In this document: positions 37,816 through 47,118 of the stretch, piece after piece
Layout of the letters: each line of letters opens with the position of its first letter
Position numbering within the stretch: position 1 is the first letter of the stretch
NCBI RefSeq assembly: GCF_900105245.1
Contig: NZ_FNSZ01000001.1
Coordinates: 1,736,001-1,800,000 of the forward strand
Reading direction: 5' to 3'
Origin: Streptomyces sp. 1222.5
GTDB lineage: Bacteria > Actinomycetota > Actinomycetes > Streptomycetales > Streptomycetaceae
Length of the DNA stretch: 64,000 nucleotides
Notes under the pieces: model-generated
What the model was told of the DNA's origin: nothing
Databases searched by the model: none
What the model saw: the letters and a program-made list of their open reading frames with translations, nothing else
Made by a program: the position numbers and the translations under genes

Positions 37816-40800
37816 GTGGGCCACGAGCTGATCGATGGCAGGTTCCGCGTCGGGCAGGTCATCGGCAAGGGCAACATGGGGGAGGTTCACCGGGGCGAGG
37901 ATCTCCAAGCCCCGGCGGGCAGCGCCGAGCGCCCGGTCGCTGTGAAGACGATCCTCCGCCGCCGTACGGGTGGCCTGATCGACACCGGCGCGGACAACAA
38001 GGCCGTGGAGCGCTTCGCACGCGAGGTGCGCATCATGCGCCGCCTCGAGCACCCGAACCTGACCCGTCTCATCGCCGGCGGAATAAGTGCGGATGGCGGA
38101 CTGCCCTACCTGGCCATGGAGTTTCTGGACGGCGAGACACTGCGCGACCTCATCGAGGAGGAACGCCAACTGCCCGTCTCCTGGGTGGCAGCCATCGGCG
38201 CCCAGATAGCCGAGGGCCTGAGCGCGGCCCACGCGGCCGACGTGGTGCACCGCGACCTGAAACCGGCGAACGTCATGCTGACGCGGGGCGGCACCGTCAA
38301 GGTCCTCGACTTCGGCATGGGCCGCATCGTCGACGACCCGGACGAGGCACGGCTCACCAGCACCGGCGTCAGCGTCGGCACCGCCCGGTACATGGCACCC
38401 GAGCAGTTCGAGGCCCGCCAGGTTTCCCAGGCCGCCGACCTGTACGCCCTCGGCTGTGTGCTGTACGAAATGCTGCTCGGTGTACCACCGTTCGTCAGCG
38501 AGTCGCCGTTCGAACTCGCCCGCAAGCACCTCGAGACCGAGCCGACGCCGCTAGGCGTCATCCGCGGAGGGATACCCTCCGAACTGGTCCGTCTCGTCGG
38601 TCGGCTGCTCGCCAAGGACCCTGCCGATCGCCCTGCGAGTGCGGCCGACGTCCACGACTCCCTGTATCCGCTGGCCGTGGGCGACGACGACACGCCGCCG
38701 CGACTCCCCCACTGGAGCGCTCTCGACCCGACACGGCCCCTGGCCGCCATGGCCGCCCGAGCCCTCGCCGCCCCGGCGGCGCCGGCGCCGCGACCGGCGC
38801 CCGTCACCGCCTCCGGCATGGCGATGGACGTGTTCGGAGTGCACCGCGCCCTGATCAAGGACTACCGCGACTTCACCGAGGGCGGCACGGTCATCCGCGA
38901 TGACCGTGTCGCGACCTTCGTGGAAAAGGACCTTGACGGCAAGTCGCAGTGGCCTGATCCGTGGCTGTCGCTCAACCCTTTCTTCCAGAGTGGTGGCACG
39001 GTCGCGGAACTCGTCGGGGAGAAGGTCCTCCACCCGGAGTGCGCCCGCATCTTCCAGGCGGGCAAGACGGAGGGTGGCACCGTCCCGGACGGGCGGCCGC
39101 TCACCCTCCACCGCCACCAGCGCGAGGCCATCGACGCTGCGGCGCGCAGCGCCTCGTACGTCCTGACGACAGGCACCGGCTCCGGCAAGTCGCTGTCGTA
39201 CATCGTTCCGATCGTGAACCGCGTCCTTCATGAGCGGGACTCCGAGGGGCCGAATTCAGTCAAGCGAGTGCGCGCCGTCATCGTGTACCCGATGAACGCG
39301 CTGGCGAACAGTCAGCTGAAGGAACTCGAAAAGTACCTGCGCGACGGGTACGGCGAGGGCCACGAGCCGGTCACCTTCGCCCGATACACGGGGCAGGAGG
39401 ACGACGCCAAGCGGAAAGAGATCCGCGACAACCCCCCGGACATCCTGCTCACCAACTACGTGATGCTGGAGCTGATGCTGACCCGGCCCGCCGACCGGGC
39501 CAGTCTCATCAAGATGGCCAAGGGCCTGGAGTTCCTCGTCTTCGACGAACTCCACACCTACCGCGGCCGGCAGGGCGCCGACGTCGCCCTACTCATACGC
39601 CGGGTCCGCGAGGCCTGCCAGGCACCCGACGTACAGTGCATCGGCACCTCGGCCACCATGTCGACCGAGGGCACCGTCGAGGACCAGAAGAAGGTGGTCG
39701 CCGACGTGGCGAGCCGGCTGTTCGGCACGACGGTCAGCCCGCGGCACGTGATCGGCGAGACACTCGTACGTGCCACCGACGAGGCTCCTAACATCGTCCC
39801 CGCCGAGCGTCTGACGTCGCCCGCTGCGCCGCGCGCGTACGACGATCTGGTGCGCGACCCGTTGGCCCGCTGGATCGAGACGCGGTTCGGCCTCGCAACC
39901 GACGAGGCGACGGGCAGGCTGGTGCGCCGCCGCCCCACGAAGATCGAGGTCGCGGCAGGGGAACTGGCAGAGCAGTCGGGAGTCCCCAAGGACGACTGCG
40001 CGAAGGCCATCGAGGCGACGCTGGACGCCGGCTCACAGGCCCGGCACCCGGTCACCGACCGCCCGCTGTTCGCGTTCCGTCTGCACCAGTTCCTCTCCAA
40101 GGGCGACACCGTGTACGTCACCCTGGAGGACAAGCTCTCCCGCCACCTGACCCGCTCCTACCAGCTGGAACAGCCGGGCAGCGGCGGCAAGCTGCTGATG
40201 CCGCTAGCGTTCTGCCGCGAGTGCGGCCAGGAGTACCTGACCGTCTGGCGCACCGAGAAGGACGGCGAGGTTCGTTACGAGGCACGCCGGGACACCTCCG
40301 CCACGGGCGGGCGGCAGGGCGACGGCTACCTCTTCATCGACCAGGAGCGGCCCTGGCCGACCAGCGTCCAGTACGCCGTCGACGACCGCCGGCTGCCCGA
40401 GTCCTGGCTGGAGCTGGACGACAGGGACCAGGAGGTGGTCAAGAAGACGTACCGCGACCGGGTGCCGCGCGCGATCACCGTGGACCCGCTCGGCTACGAG
40501 GGCCGCGGCGAGCTGCAGGCCGCGTTCATCCCGTCGCCGTTCCTGTTCTGCCTGCACTGCGGTGTGGCCTACGAGCAGACGCGCGGCCGGGACTTCGCCA
40601 AGCTGGCGACGCTGGACCAGGAAGGCCGTTCCTCGGCGACCTCCCTCATCTCGGCCTCGGTGGTGCGGTCCCTGAAGTCGGTGCCGGAGGAAGCCCTGGA
40701 CAAGGAGGCCCGCAAGCTCCTGACCTTCGTCGACAACCGCCAGGACGCCTCGCTCCAGGCCGGCCACTTCAACGACTTCGTGCAGATCACCCAGTTGCGC

Positions 40801-43800
40801 GGGGCGCTGTACCGGGCCGCCCTGGAAGCCAGCGAGGACGGGCTCACCCATGAGGAGCTGGCGTCGGCGGTGACGAACGCGCTCGGCATCGCTCCCGTCG
40901 ACTACACGGGCGAGCGGGAACTGCCCCCGACCCTGGCCAAGGCGGCGGCCAAGACCCTGCGCGACGTGGTCGCCTTCCGGCTCTACCTCGACCTGGAGCG
41001 CGGTTGGCGCATCACCATGCCCAACCTCGAACAGACCGGTCTGCTGGAGATCGACTACGCGGACCTGCGCTGGGTCGCGGACAAGCAGGACCGCTGGGCG
41101 CACACCCATGCGGCGCTGCGGGACGCCGATCCGGCGCTGCGGGCCGAGATCATGAAGGTCCTGCTCAACGAGATGCGCCGTTCGCTCGCCATCGACGTGT
41201 CGTACTTCCGTGACGACTTCGACGCGTTGCAGCGGGCGAGCGAGGAGCGGCTGGTGGACCCGTGGGTGCTGTCGGCCTCCGACCGGCCCGGCGTGGGCAT
41301 CGCCTACCCGAGTCCTTCGGGCCGGGGACTGGACCGCTCGGGCCTGTTCGTCTCGGCGCGCGGCAAGTTCGGCAAGTACCTCAAGCGCGCCGACGCCTCG
41401 TTCAAGAAGCTCTCCCCCGACGATCTGCAGCTCGTCATCGCGGAACTGCTGAAGGTGCTGGCCGCCAACGGCCTGGTGAAGGAGGTGACGGAGGCGCCGC
41501 AGCGCGCCGGCCGCTACCGCAGGCCGACGACGCCGGCCACGACCGGCTACCGGGTGGCGGCCCAGTCGCTGATCTGGCGTGCCGGCAAGGGCGAGACGGG
41601 CACGCACGACCCGCTGACCCGCACCTACCCCAGTGGCGACGGCCCGCGCGTGAACACCTTCTTCCGGGACCTGTACCAGGAGGCGGCGAGCGCGCTGTCC
41701 GGGCTGTTCGCCCGCGAGCACACCGCCCAGGTCGCCCCGGAGGAACGGGAGCGGCGCGAGGAGGCGTTCCGCAAAGCGGAGCTGAAGCTGCTCTACTGCT
41801 CCCCCACGATGGAGCTGGGCGTCGACATCTCCTCCCTCAACGCGGTGATGATGCGCAACGTGCCGCCCACGCCCGCCAACTACGCCCAGCGTTCGGGACG
41901 CGCGGGCCGCAGCGGCCAGCCCGCGCTGGTGACGACGTACTGCGCGACGGGCAACAGCCACGACCAGTACTACTTCCGCCGCTCGGAGCGGATGGTGGCG
42001 GGGGCGGTGGCCCCGCCGCGCCTGGACCTCGCCAACGAGGACCTGGTCCTCTCCCACCTGCAGGGCATATGGATCGCCGAGGCCAGCCTGAAGCTGGGCC
42101 GCGCGATACCCGAGGTCCTCGACGTGTCGCACCCCGACACGGGCGACCGCCCGAACCCGGCTCTGGAGCTGCTCCCCGACATCCTCGCCGCCTCCCTGGA
42201 CGAGACCGCGCAACACCGCACGGTGGACGCGGCGCTGCGAGTGCTCGGCCCGCTTCTGCCAGACTTCGCGGACACCACCTGGTGGCACGACGACTGGATC
42301 CAGGACCGGGTCCGCACGGTGCCGGAGCGCTTCGACCGGGCCTTTGACCGGTGGCGTCAGCTGTTCCGCGCGGCACTCGACGACCAGTACATCCAAAACA
42401 AGCGGCGCCTGGACTACAGCCTGACCGAGAGCGACCGCAACCGGGCCAACGCCCGCCGCCGCGAGGCGGAGACGCAGCTCAACCTGCTGATGAACGAGAG
42501 CGTGGACAGCAAGTCGGTGCTCTCCGACTTCAACCCCTACCGCTACCTCGCCTCTGAGGGCTTCCTGCCCGGGTACAGTTTCCCGCGTCTGCCGCTGGCC
42601 GCCTACATCCCGACGATCGGCCGGCGCCGGGGCGACGGCGACTACCTCCAGCGTCCCCGCTTCCTCGCTATCCGCGAGTTCGGCCCCGGCTCGCTCATCT
42701 ACCACGAGGGCGCCCGCTACCAGGTGACCCGCATCCAGCTGCCGCCGGACGCCTCCGGCGACCTGGCGACCAGCGAGGCCCGCCGCTGCGCGCACTGCGG
42801 CTACCACCACGACCCGGCCGAGCGCCAGGACCGTTGCCACATGTGCGACGAACCGCTGGGCGCGGCCACCCACGGACTGCTCCAGCTGCACACCGTGTAC
42901 ACCACGCGCCGGGAGCGGATCTCCTCCGACGAGGAGGAGCGCCGCCGTGCCGGCTTTCGGCTGGAGATGTCGTACCGGTTCCAGGACCACGGCGCCCGCA
43001 AGGGCCGCCTCAACGCGTCCGTCGCGGACACCTCGGGCGCGCCGCTGGCCGACCTGGCGTACGGCGACTCGGCAACCGTCCGCATCACCAACCTGGGCCG
43101 GGTGCGGGCCAAGAAGGACGAGCCGGCGGGCTACTGGCTCGACCTCGCCGACGGCCGCTGGATGAACGACAAGGACGCCGCGGAGGCCTCCGGCGACTCC
43201 AGCGAGCTGCCCGTGGTCGACGAGGACGGCAAGGAGCGGCGCCGCAAGAAGCGGGTCATCCCGTACGTCGAGGACCGCCGCAACATCCTCGTCGTCACCC
43301 TCGACGAGGCCCTGCCCGAGCCCGAGGCGCTGTCCCTGATGTACGCGCTGGAGCGTGGCATCGAGGCCGCGTTCGAGCTGGAGGACGCCGAGCTGTCCAG
43401 CGAGCTGCTGCCACCGGACGGCGGACCGCGTAACCGGTTCCTGTTCATGGAGGCCGCCGAAGGCGGCGCGGGCGTGCTGCGCCGCCTCCAGGCCGAGCCG
43501 GATGCCCTGGCGAAGGCGGCCCGGTACGCCCTGTCGATCTGCCACTTCGAGGAGGACGGCACCGACCTGGGCGGCCCGCACCCGGACCGCCCCTGCGCCC
43601 TGGGCTGCTACGAGTGCCTGTTGACGTACGGCAACCAGCTCGACCACGCGCTGATCAACCGCCACGCGGCCCGGCACCTGCTGGTGCGGTTCGCCTCGGC
43701 GACGGCGGAGCGCGAGTCGCGCGGCGAGTCGCGGTCGGAGCAGTACCGGCGACTGCTCGACCAGACCCCGGCGGCACCGACGGCGGTCGAGGCCTCGGCC

Positions 43801-44112
43801 GCCGCCGAACTGGCCGCGCGCGGTGACTTCCTGGGCTGGGCGAAGGCGCGGGGACTGCACCTGCCGGACGAGGCGGCCCCGTTCCTCACCGAGGCGAACG
43901 CGATGCCCGACTTCGTGTACCGGCTCCCCGGCGGAAACGTGGCCGTCTTCGTCGACACGCCTGAAAAGGAGCAGGACACCTTCCGGGACGAGGACGCCGA
44001 GGACCGCCTCTTCAACGCCAGTTGGGACGTCATCCGATTCCCCCACGGCGACGACTGGGACGCCATCGCCGCCGCCAACGCCCGCTACTTCGGCACGCCG
44101 ACCGCCAACTGA
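37816..44112 (+). CDS. Ser/Thr protein kinase fused to DUF1998-type SF2 helicase
   Basis: 2098 residues from a GTG with AGGGGAG five bases upstream; the open frame extends 34 codons further but has no ribosome site. Residues 1-285 are a complete Hanks kinase: IGKGNMGEV glycine loop, VAVK lysine (44), HRDLKPAN (145-152), DFG (165-167), APE. A ~100-residue linker leads to a helicase of the MrfA/YprA type: GTGSGKS near 453, DELHTYRGRQG near 577, ATMS, motif VI RSGRAGR, and the C-terminal zinc/DUF1998 box ALGCYECLLTYGN. The last ~60 residues (PDFVYRLPGG, VFVDTP, DVIRFPHGD) resemble a Vsr/PD-(D/E)xK fold, but the canonical Lys is not evident. It is the first gene of the rightward operon. Confidence 0.9.
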   Translation: MGHELIDGRFRVGQVIGKGNMGEVHRGEDLQAPAGSAERPVAVKTILRRRTGGLIDTGADNKAVERFAREVRIMRRLEHPNLTRLIAGGISADGGLPYLAMEFLDGETLRDLIEEERQLPVSWVAAIGAQIAEGLSAAHAADVVHRDLKPANVMLTRGGTVKVLDFGMGRIVDDPDEARLTSTGVSVGTARYMAPEQFEARQVSQAADLYALGCVLYEMLLGVPPFVSESPFELARKHLETEPTPLGVIRGGIPSELVRLVGRLLAKDPADRPASAADVHDSLYPLAVGDDDTPPRLPHWSALDPTRPLAAMAARALAAPAAPAPRPAPVTASGMAMDVFGVHRALIKDYRDFTEGGTVIRDDRVATFVEKDLDGKSQWPDPWLSLNPFFQSGGTVAELVGEKVLHPECARIFQAGKTEGGTVPDGRPLTLHRHQREAIDAAARSASYVLTTGTGSGKSLSYIVPIVNRVLHERDSEGPNSVKRVRAVIVYPMNALANSQLKELEKYLRDGYGEGHEPVTFARYTGQEDDAKRKEIRDNPPDILLTNYVMLELMLTRPADRASLIKMAKGLEFLVFDELHTYRGRQGADVALLIRRVREACQAPDVQCIGTSATMSTEGTVEDQKKVVADVASRLFGTTVSPRHVIGETLVRATDEAPNIVPAERLTSPAAPRAYDDLVRDPLARWIETRFGLATDEATGRLVRRRPTKIEVAAGELAEQSGVPKDDCAKAIEATLDAGSQARHPVTDRPLFAFRLHQFLSKGDTVYVTLEDKLSRHLTRSYQLEQPGSGGKLLMPLAFCRECGQEYLTVWRTEKDGEVRYEARRDTSATGGRQGDGYLFIDQERPWPTSVQYAVDDRRLPESWLELDDRDQEVVKKTYRDRVPRAITVDPLGYEGRGELQAAFIPSPFLFCLHCGVAYEQTRGRDFAKLATLDQEGRSSATSLISASVVRSLKSVPEEALDKEARKLLTFVDNRQDASLQAGHFNDFVQITQLRGALYRAALEASEDGLTHEELASAVTNALGIAPVDYTGERELPPTLAKAAAKTLRDVVAFRLYLDLERGWRITMPNLEQTGLLEIDYADLRWVADKQDRWAHTHAALRDADPALRAEIMKVLLNEMRRSLAIDVSYFRDDFDALQRASEERLVDPWVLSASDRPGVGIAYPSPSGRGLDRSGLFVSARGKFGKYLKRADASFKKLSPDDLQLVIAELLKVLAANGLVKEVTEAPQRAGRYRRPTTPATTGYRVAAQSLIWRAGKGETGTHDPLTRTYPSGDGPRVNTFFRDLYQEAASALSGLFAREHTAQVAPEERERREEAFRKAELKLLYCSPTMELGVDISSLNAVMMRNVPPTPANYAQRSGRAGRSGQPALVTTYCATGNSHDQYYFRRSERMVAGAVAPPRLDLANEDLVLSHLQGIWIAEASLKLGRAIPEVLDVSHPDTGDRPNPALELLPDILAASLDETAQHRTVDAALRVLGPLLPDFADTTWWHDDWIQDRVRTVPERFDRAFDRWRQLFRAALDDQYIQNKRRLDYSLTESDRNRANARRREAETQLNLLMNESVDSKSVLSDFNPYRYLASEGFLPGYSFPRLPLAAYIPTIGRRRGDGDYLQRPRFLAIREFGPGSLIYHEGARYQVTRIQLPPDASGDLATSEARRCAHCGYHHDPAERQDRCHMCDEPLGAATHGLLQLHTVYTTRRERISSDEEERRRAGFRLEMSYRFQDHGARKGRLNASVADTSGAPLADLAYGDSATVRITNLGRVRAKKDEPAGYWLDLADGRWMNDKDAAEASGDSSELPVVDEDGKERRRKKRVIPYVEDRRNILVVTLDEALPEPEALSLMYALERGIEAAFELEDAELSSELLPPDGGPRNRFLFMEAAEGGAGVLRRLQAEPDALAKAARYALSICHFEEDGTDLGGPHPDRPCALGCYECLLTYGNQLDHALINRHAARHLLVRFASATAERESRGESRSEQYRRLLDQTPAAPTAVEASAAAELAARGDFLGWAKARGLHLPDEAAPFLTEANAMPDFVYRLPGGNVAVFVDTPEKEQDTFRDEDAEDRLFNASWDVIRFPHGDDWDAIAAANARYFGTPTAN

Positions 44113-44145
44113 CGACCGCCTTCTCCTGAGGACTCGAAGACACAC

Positions 44146-47118
44146 ATGGCACTCACGTACTCCGCAGGTTCCCTGGTGAAGGCCCGCGGCCGCGAATGGG
44201 TGGTGCTCCCCGAGAGCAAGCCCGATCTGCTCGTCCTGCGCCCGCTCGGCGGCTCGGACGACGACGTCGCCGCCGTGTTCCCGGCGTTCGAGACGGTCGA
44301 GGAGGCCCTGTTCGCCGCCCCCGAGCCGAGCGACCTCGGCGACCAGCGGGCGGCCGGTCTGCTCCGCACGGCCCTGCGGGTCGGCTTCCGCTCGGGCGCG
44401 GGCCCGTTCCGCTCGCTGGCCGGCATCGCCGTGGAACCCCGCGCCTACCAGCTCGTCCCGCTGCTGATGGCGCTGCGTCAGAAGACCGTCCGCCTGCTGA
44501 TCTCCGACGACGTCGGCATCGGCAAGACCGTCGAGGCGGGCCTGATCGCGAGCGAACTCCTGGCTCAGGGCGAGGCGTCGGGCCTGGCCGTGCTGTGCTC
44601 GCCCGCGCTGGCGGAGCAGTGGCAGCAGGAGCTGCGCAGCAAGTTCGGCATCGACGCGGAGCTGGTGCTGTCCTCGACGGTGACGCGTCTGGAGCGCGGC
44701 CTGGACCTCGGCCAGTCCCTCTTCGACCGCTACCCGAACGTCATCGTCTCCACGGACTTCATCAAGTCCACCCGTCACCGCGACGACTTCGTACGGCACT
44801 GCCCCGACCTGGTGATCGTCGACGAGGCGCACACGTGCGTGGCGGCCGAGGACACCAAGACCAAGACCGGCACGCAGAACCAGCTGCGCTACGAGCTGCT
44901 GCGGCGGGTGGCCGAGGACGCGAAGCGGCACCTGCTGCTGGTGACGGCGACGCCGCACAGCGGCAAGGAGTCCGCGTTCCGGAACCTGCTGGGCTTGGTG
45001 AAGCCCGAGCTGGCGCACGTGAACCTGGAGTCGGACGCGGGCCGAAGGCTACTGGCGCAGCACTTCGTGGCCCGCAAGCGCGCGGACGTCCGCCAGTACC
45101 TCACCAAGGAGGACGGCCTGGCCGACGACTCGCTCGCCGAGCGCACCGCGTTCCCCTCGGACCGCTACTTCAAGGACGAGACGTACAAGCTGTCCCCGGA
45201 GTACCGGGCCCTGCTGGACGACGCGATCGCCTACGCGAGTGAGCGGGTGGAGGAGGCGGACGGCCGGGGTCGGAGGGAGGCCCGAATAGCGTGGTGGTCG
45301 GCGATCGCGCTCCTGCGCTCGCTGGTGTCGTCCCCGCGCGCGGCGGCGCAGACGCTGCGCACGAGGTCCGCGGCGGCGGTCGCGTCCTCGGCTGAGGAGG
45401 CCGACAAGCTGGGCGCCCCGCTCAACAGCGACGCGGCCGACAGCGACTCGATGGAGGGCATGGACGTAGCCCCGGGCGCGGAGATCGAGACCCATGACCC
45501 GCGCTCACGCCTGGCCGAACTCGCCGACCGCGCGGAGGAACTGGAGGGCGCGGCGCAGGACCTCAAGCTGAAGGCGTTGATCAAGCACCTCAAGGGTCTG
45601 CTGGCCGACGGCTACAACCCGATCGTCTTCTGCCGCTACATCCCCACGGCCAAGTACCTGGCCGAGCAGCTGGCCAACGACCCGGAGACGAAGAAGCGCG
45701 GCCCGTTGGGCGCGAAGACGGTCGTCAAGGCGGTCACGGGTGAACTGTCCCCGCAGCAGCGCATCGACAACATCGAGGCGCTGGCGACGGAGGCCGGCGA
45801 GGACGCCGCCGCGCGCCGGGTACTGATCGCCACGGACTGCCTGTCGGAGGGCGTGAACCTCCAGCACTACTTCGACGCGGTGGTCCACTACGACCTGGCG
45901 TGGAACCCCACCCGCCACGACCAGCGCGAGGGCCGCGTCGACCGCTACGGCCAGCGCCGCGACGAGGTCCGCGTCATCACCCTGTACGGCGACGACAACG
46001 GCATCGACGGCAAGGTCCTCGAAGTCCTCATCAAGAAGCACCGCCAGATCAAGAAGGACCTGGGCATCTCCGTCTCGATCCCGGACGAGCTGTCGACGGG
46101 CGTGACGGACGCGATCGTGGAGTGGCTGCTGATGCGCGGCCGAGAGAGCGAGGACGCTCTGTTCAGCGCGGATGCGTTCAAGGTGAGCACGGCACAGCTG
46201 GACAGCGACTGGAACTCGGCGGCGGAGCGGGAGAAGGCGTCGCGTTCGCGGTTCGCCCAGCGTTCGATCCACCCGGAGGAGGTGGCCCGGGAGGTCGCCG
46301 CGGTCCGGGATGCGCTGGGCGGTACGGGCGAGGTGCGGACGTTCGTGCGAGAGGCACTGGGCTCGCTGGGCGCGGTGCTGCGCGGAGCCGATCCGTCGGA
46401 GGACTTCACGGCCCAGGTGGGTGGTACGCCGGCCGGCCTGCGGGACGCGCTGGCGACGGCCGTGGGCGCTGAGGTGATCGAGCAGGACCGCCCGATCCCG
46501 TTCCGTACGGACCCGGCGGTGGCGCGGGGCGAGGCGGCCCTGGTGCGTACGGACCCGGTAGTGGGCGCGCTGGCGTCACACGTCCTGAACGCCGCGCTGG
46601 ACACCCAGGCGGACGGTGCCCGCCCGGCACGCCGCTGCGGTGTGGTGACGACCGACGCGGTGACCACGCGCACGACCCTGCTGCTGGTCCGCTACCGCTT
46701 CCACCTGACCCTGCCGTCGCGCAGCGGCGAGAAGCAGCTGGTCGCGGAGGATGCGAGGCTGCTGGCCTTCGAGGGCTCCCCGAAGAACGCGGTGTGGCTG
46801 TCACAGGAGCGCGCGGCGGCCCTGCTCGACGCAACCGCGTCCGAGAACACGGACCCGCACTTCGGCGAGCGCATGATGAAGCGCATCCTCGACCAACTCC
46901 CCGATGCGAACGCCTATCTGGAGTCGCACGGCGAGGACCTGGCGGCCGAGCTCGACGCCTCGCACCGCCGTGTGCGACAGGCCTCCGGCGAGATCGTCCG
47001 GGGCCTGTCGGTGACGGCCCAGAAGCCGGCCGACGTCCTGGGCGCGTACCTGTACCTGCCCGCGAACCCTTCCGCTTCCTCCCCCGCCCCTGCTGCTGTT
47101 TCTGGAGCGTCCGCCTGA
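44146..47118 (+). CDS. drmD: DrmD-like SNF2-family helicase
   Basis: 990 residues. Walker A is DDVGIGKTVEAGL near residue 120, DEAH box is IVDEAHTC near 225, SAT-type motif is VTATPHSG, and the C-terminal helicase part has FCRYIPTAKYLA and TDCLSEGVNLQ followed by HDQREGRVDRYGQ near 590-605. The C-terminal ~350 residues are a DrmD-type extension of unknown role. In class 1 DISARM, DrmD pairs with the methyltransferase DrmMI, and here the next gene is that methyltransferase. It starts 33 bp after the kinase-helicase gene. Confidence 0.9.
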   Translation: MALTYSAGSLVKARGREWVVLPESKPDLLVLRPLGGSDDDVAAVFPAFETVEEALFAAPEPSDLGDQRAAGLLRTALRVGFRSGAGPFRSLAGIAVEPRAYQLVPLLMALRQKTVRLLISDDVGIGKTVEAGLIASELLAQGEASGLAVLCSPALAEQWQQELRSKFGIDAELVLSSTVTRLERGLDLGQSLFDRYPNVIVSTDFIKSTRHRDDFVRHCPDLVIVDEAHTCVAAEDTKTKTGTQNQLRYELLRRVAEDAKRHLLLVTATPHSGKESAFRNLLGLVKPELAHVNLESDAGRRLLAQHFVARKRADVRQYLTKEDGLADDSLAERTAFPSDRYFKDETYKLSPEYRALLDDAIAYASERVEEADGRGRREARIAWWSAIALLRSLVSSPRAAAQTLRTRSAAAVASSAEEADKLGAPLNSDAADSDSMEGMDVAPGAEIETHDPRSRLAELADRAEELEGAAQDLKLKALIKHLKGLLADGYNPIVFCRYIPTAKYLAEQLANDPETKKRGPLGAKTVVKAVTGELSPQQRIDNIEALATEAGEDAAARRVLIATDCLSEGVNLQHYFDAVVHYDLAWNPTRHDQREGRVDRYGQRRDEVRVITLYGDDNGIDGKVLEVLIKKHRQIKKDLGISVSIPDELSTGVTDAIVEWLLMRGRESEDALFSADAFKVSTAQLDSDWNSAAEREKASRSRFAQRSIHPEEVAREVAAVRDALGGTGEVRTFVREALGSLGAVLRGADPSEDFTAQVGGTPAGLRDALATAVGAEVIEQDRPIPFRTDPAVARGEAALVRTDPVVGALASHVLNAALDTQADGARPARRCGVVTTDAVTTRTTLLLVRYRFHLTLPSRSGEKQLVAEDARLLAFEGSPKNAVWLSQERAAALLDATASENTDPHFGERMMKRILDQLPDANAYLESHGEDLAAELDASHRRVRQASGEIVRGLSVTAQKPADVLGAYLYLPANPSASSPAPAAVSGASA

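Noticed and set aside
40204-45018. Very long open frame (over 1600 codons) on the minus strand opposite the kinase-helicase and DrmD genes
   Set aside because: High-GC third positions keep the antisense frame open. The translation is Arg/Gly/Val/Leu-rich without domains, and the plus-strand genes are clear families.
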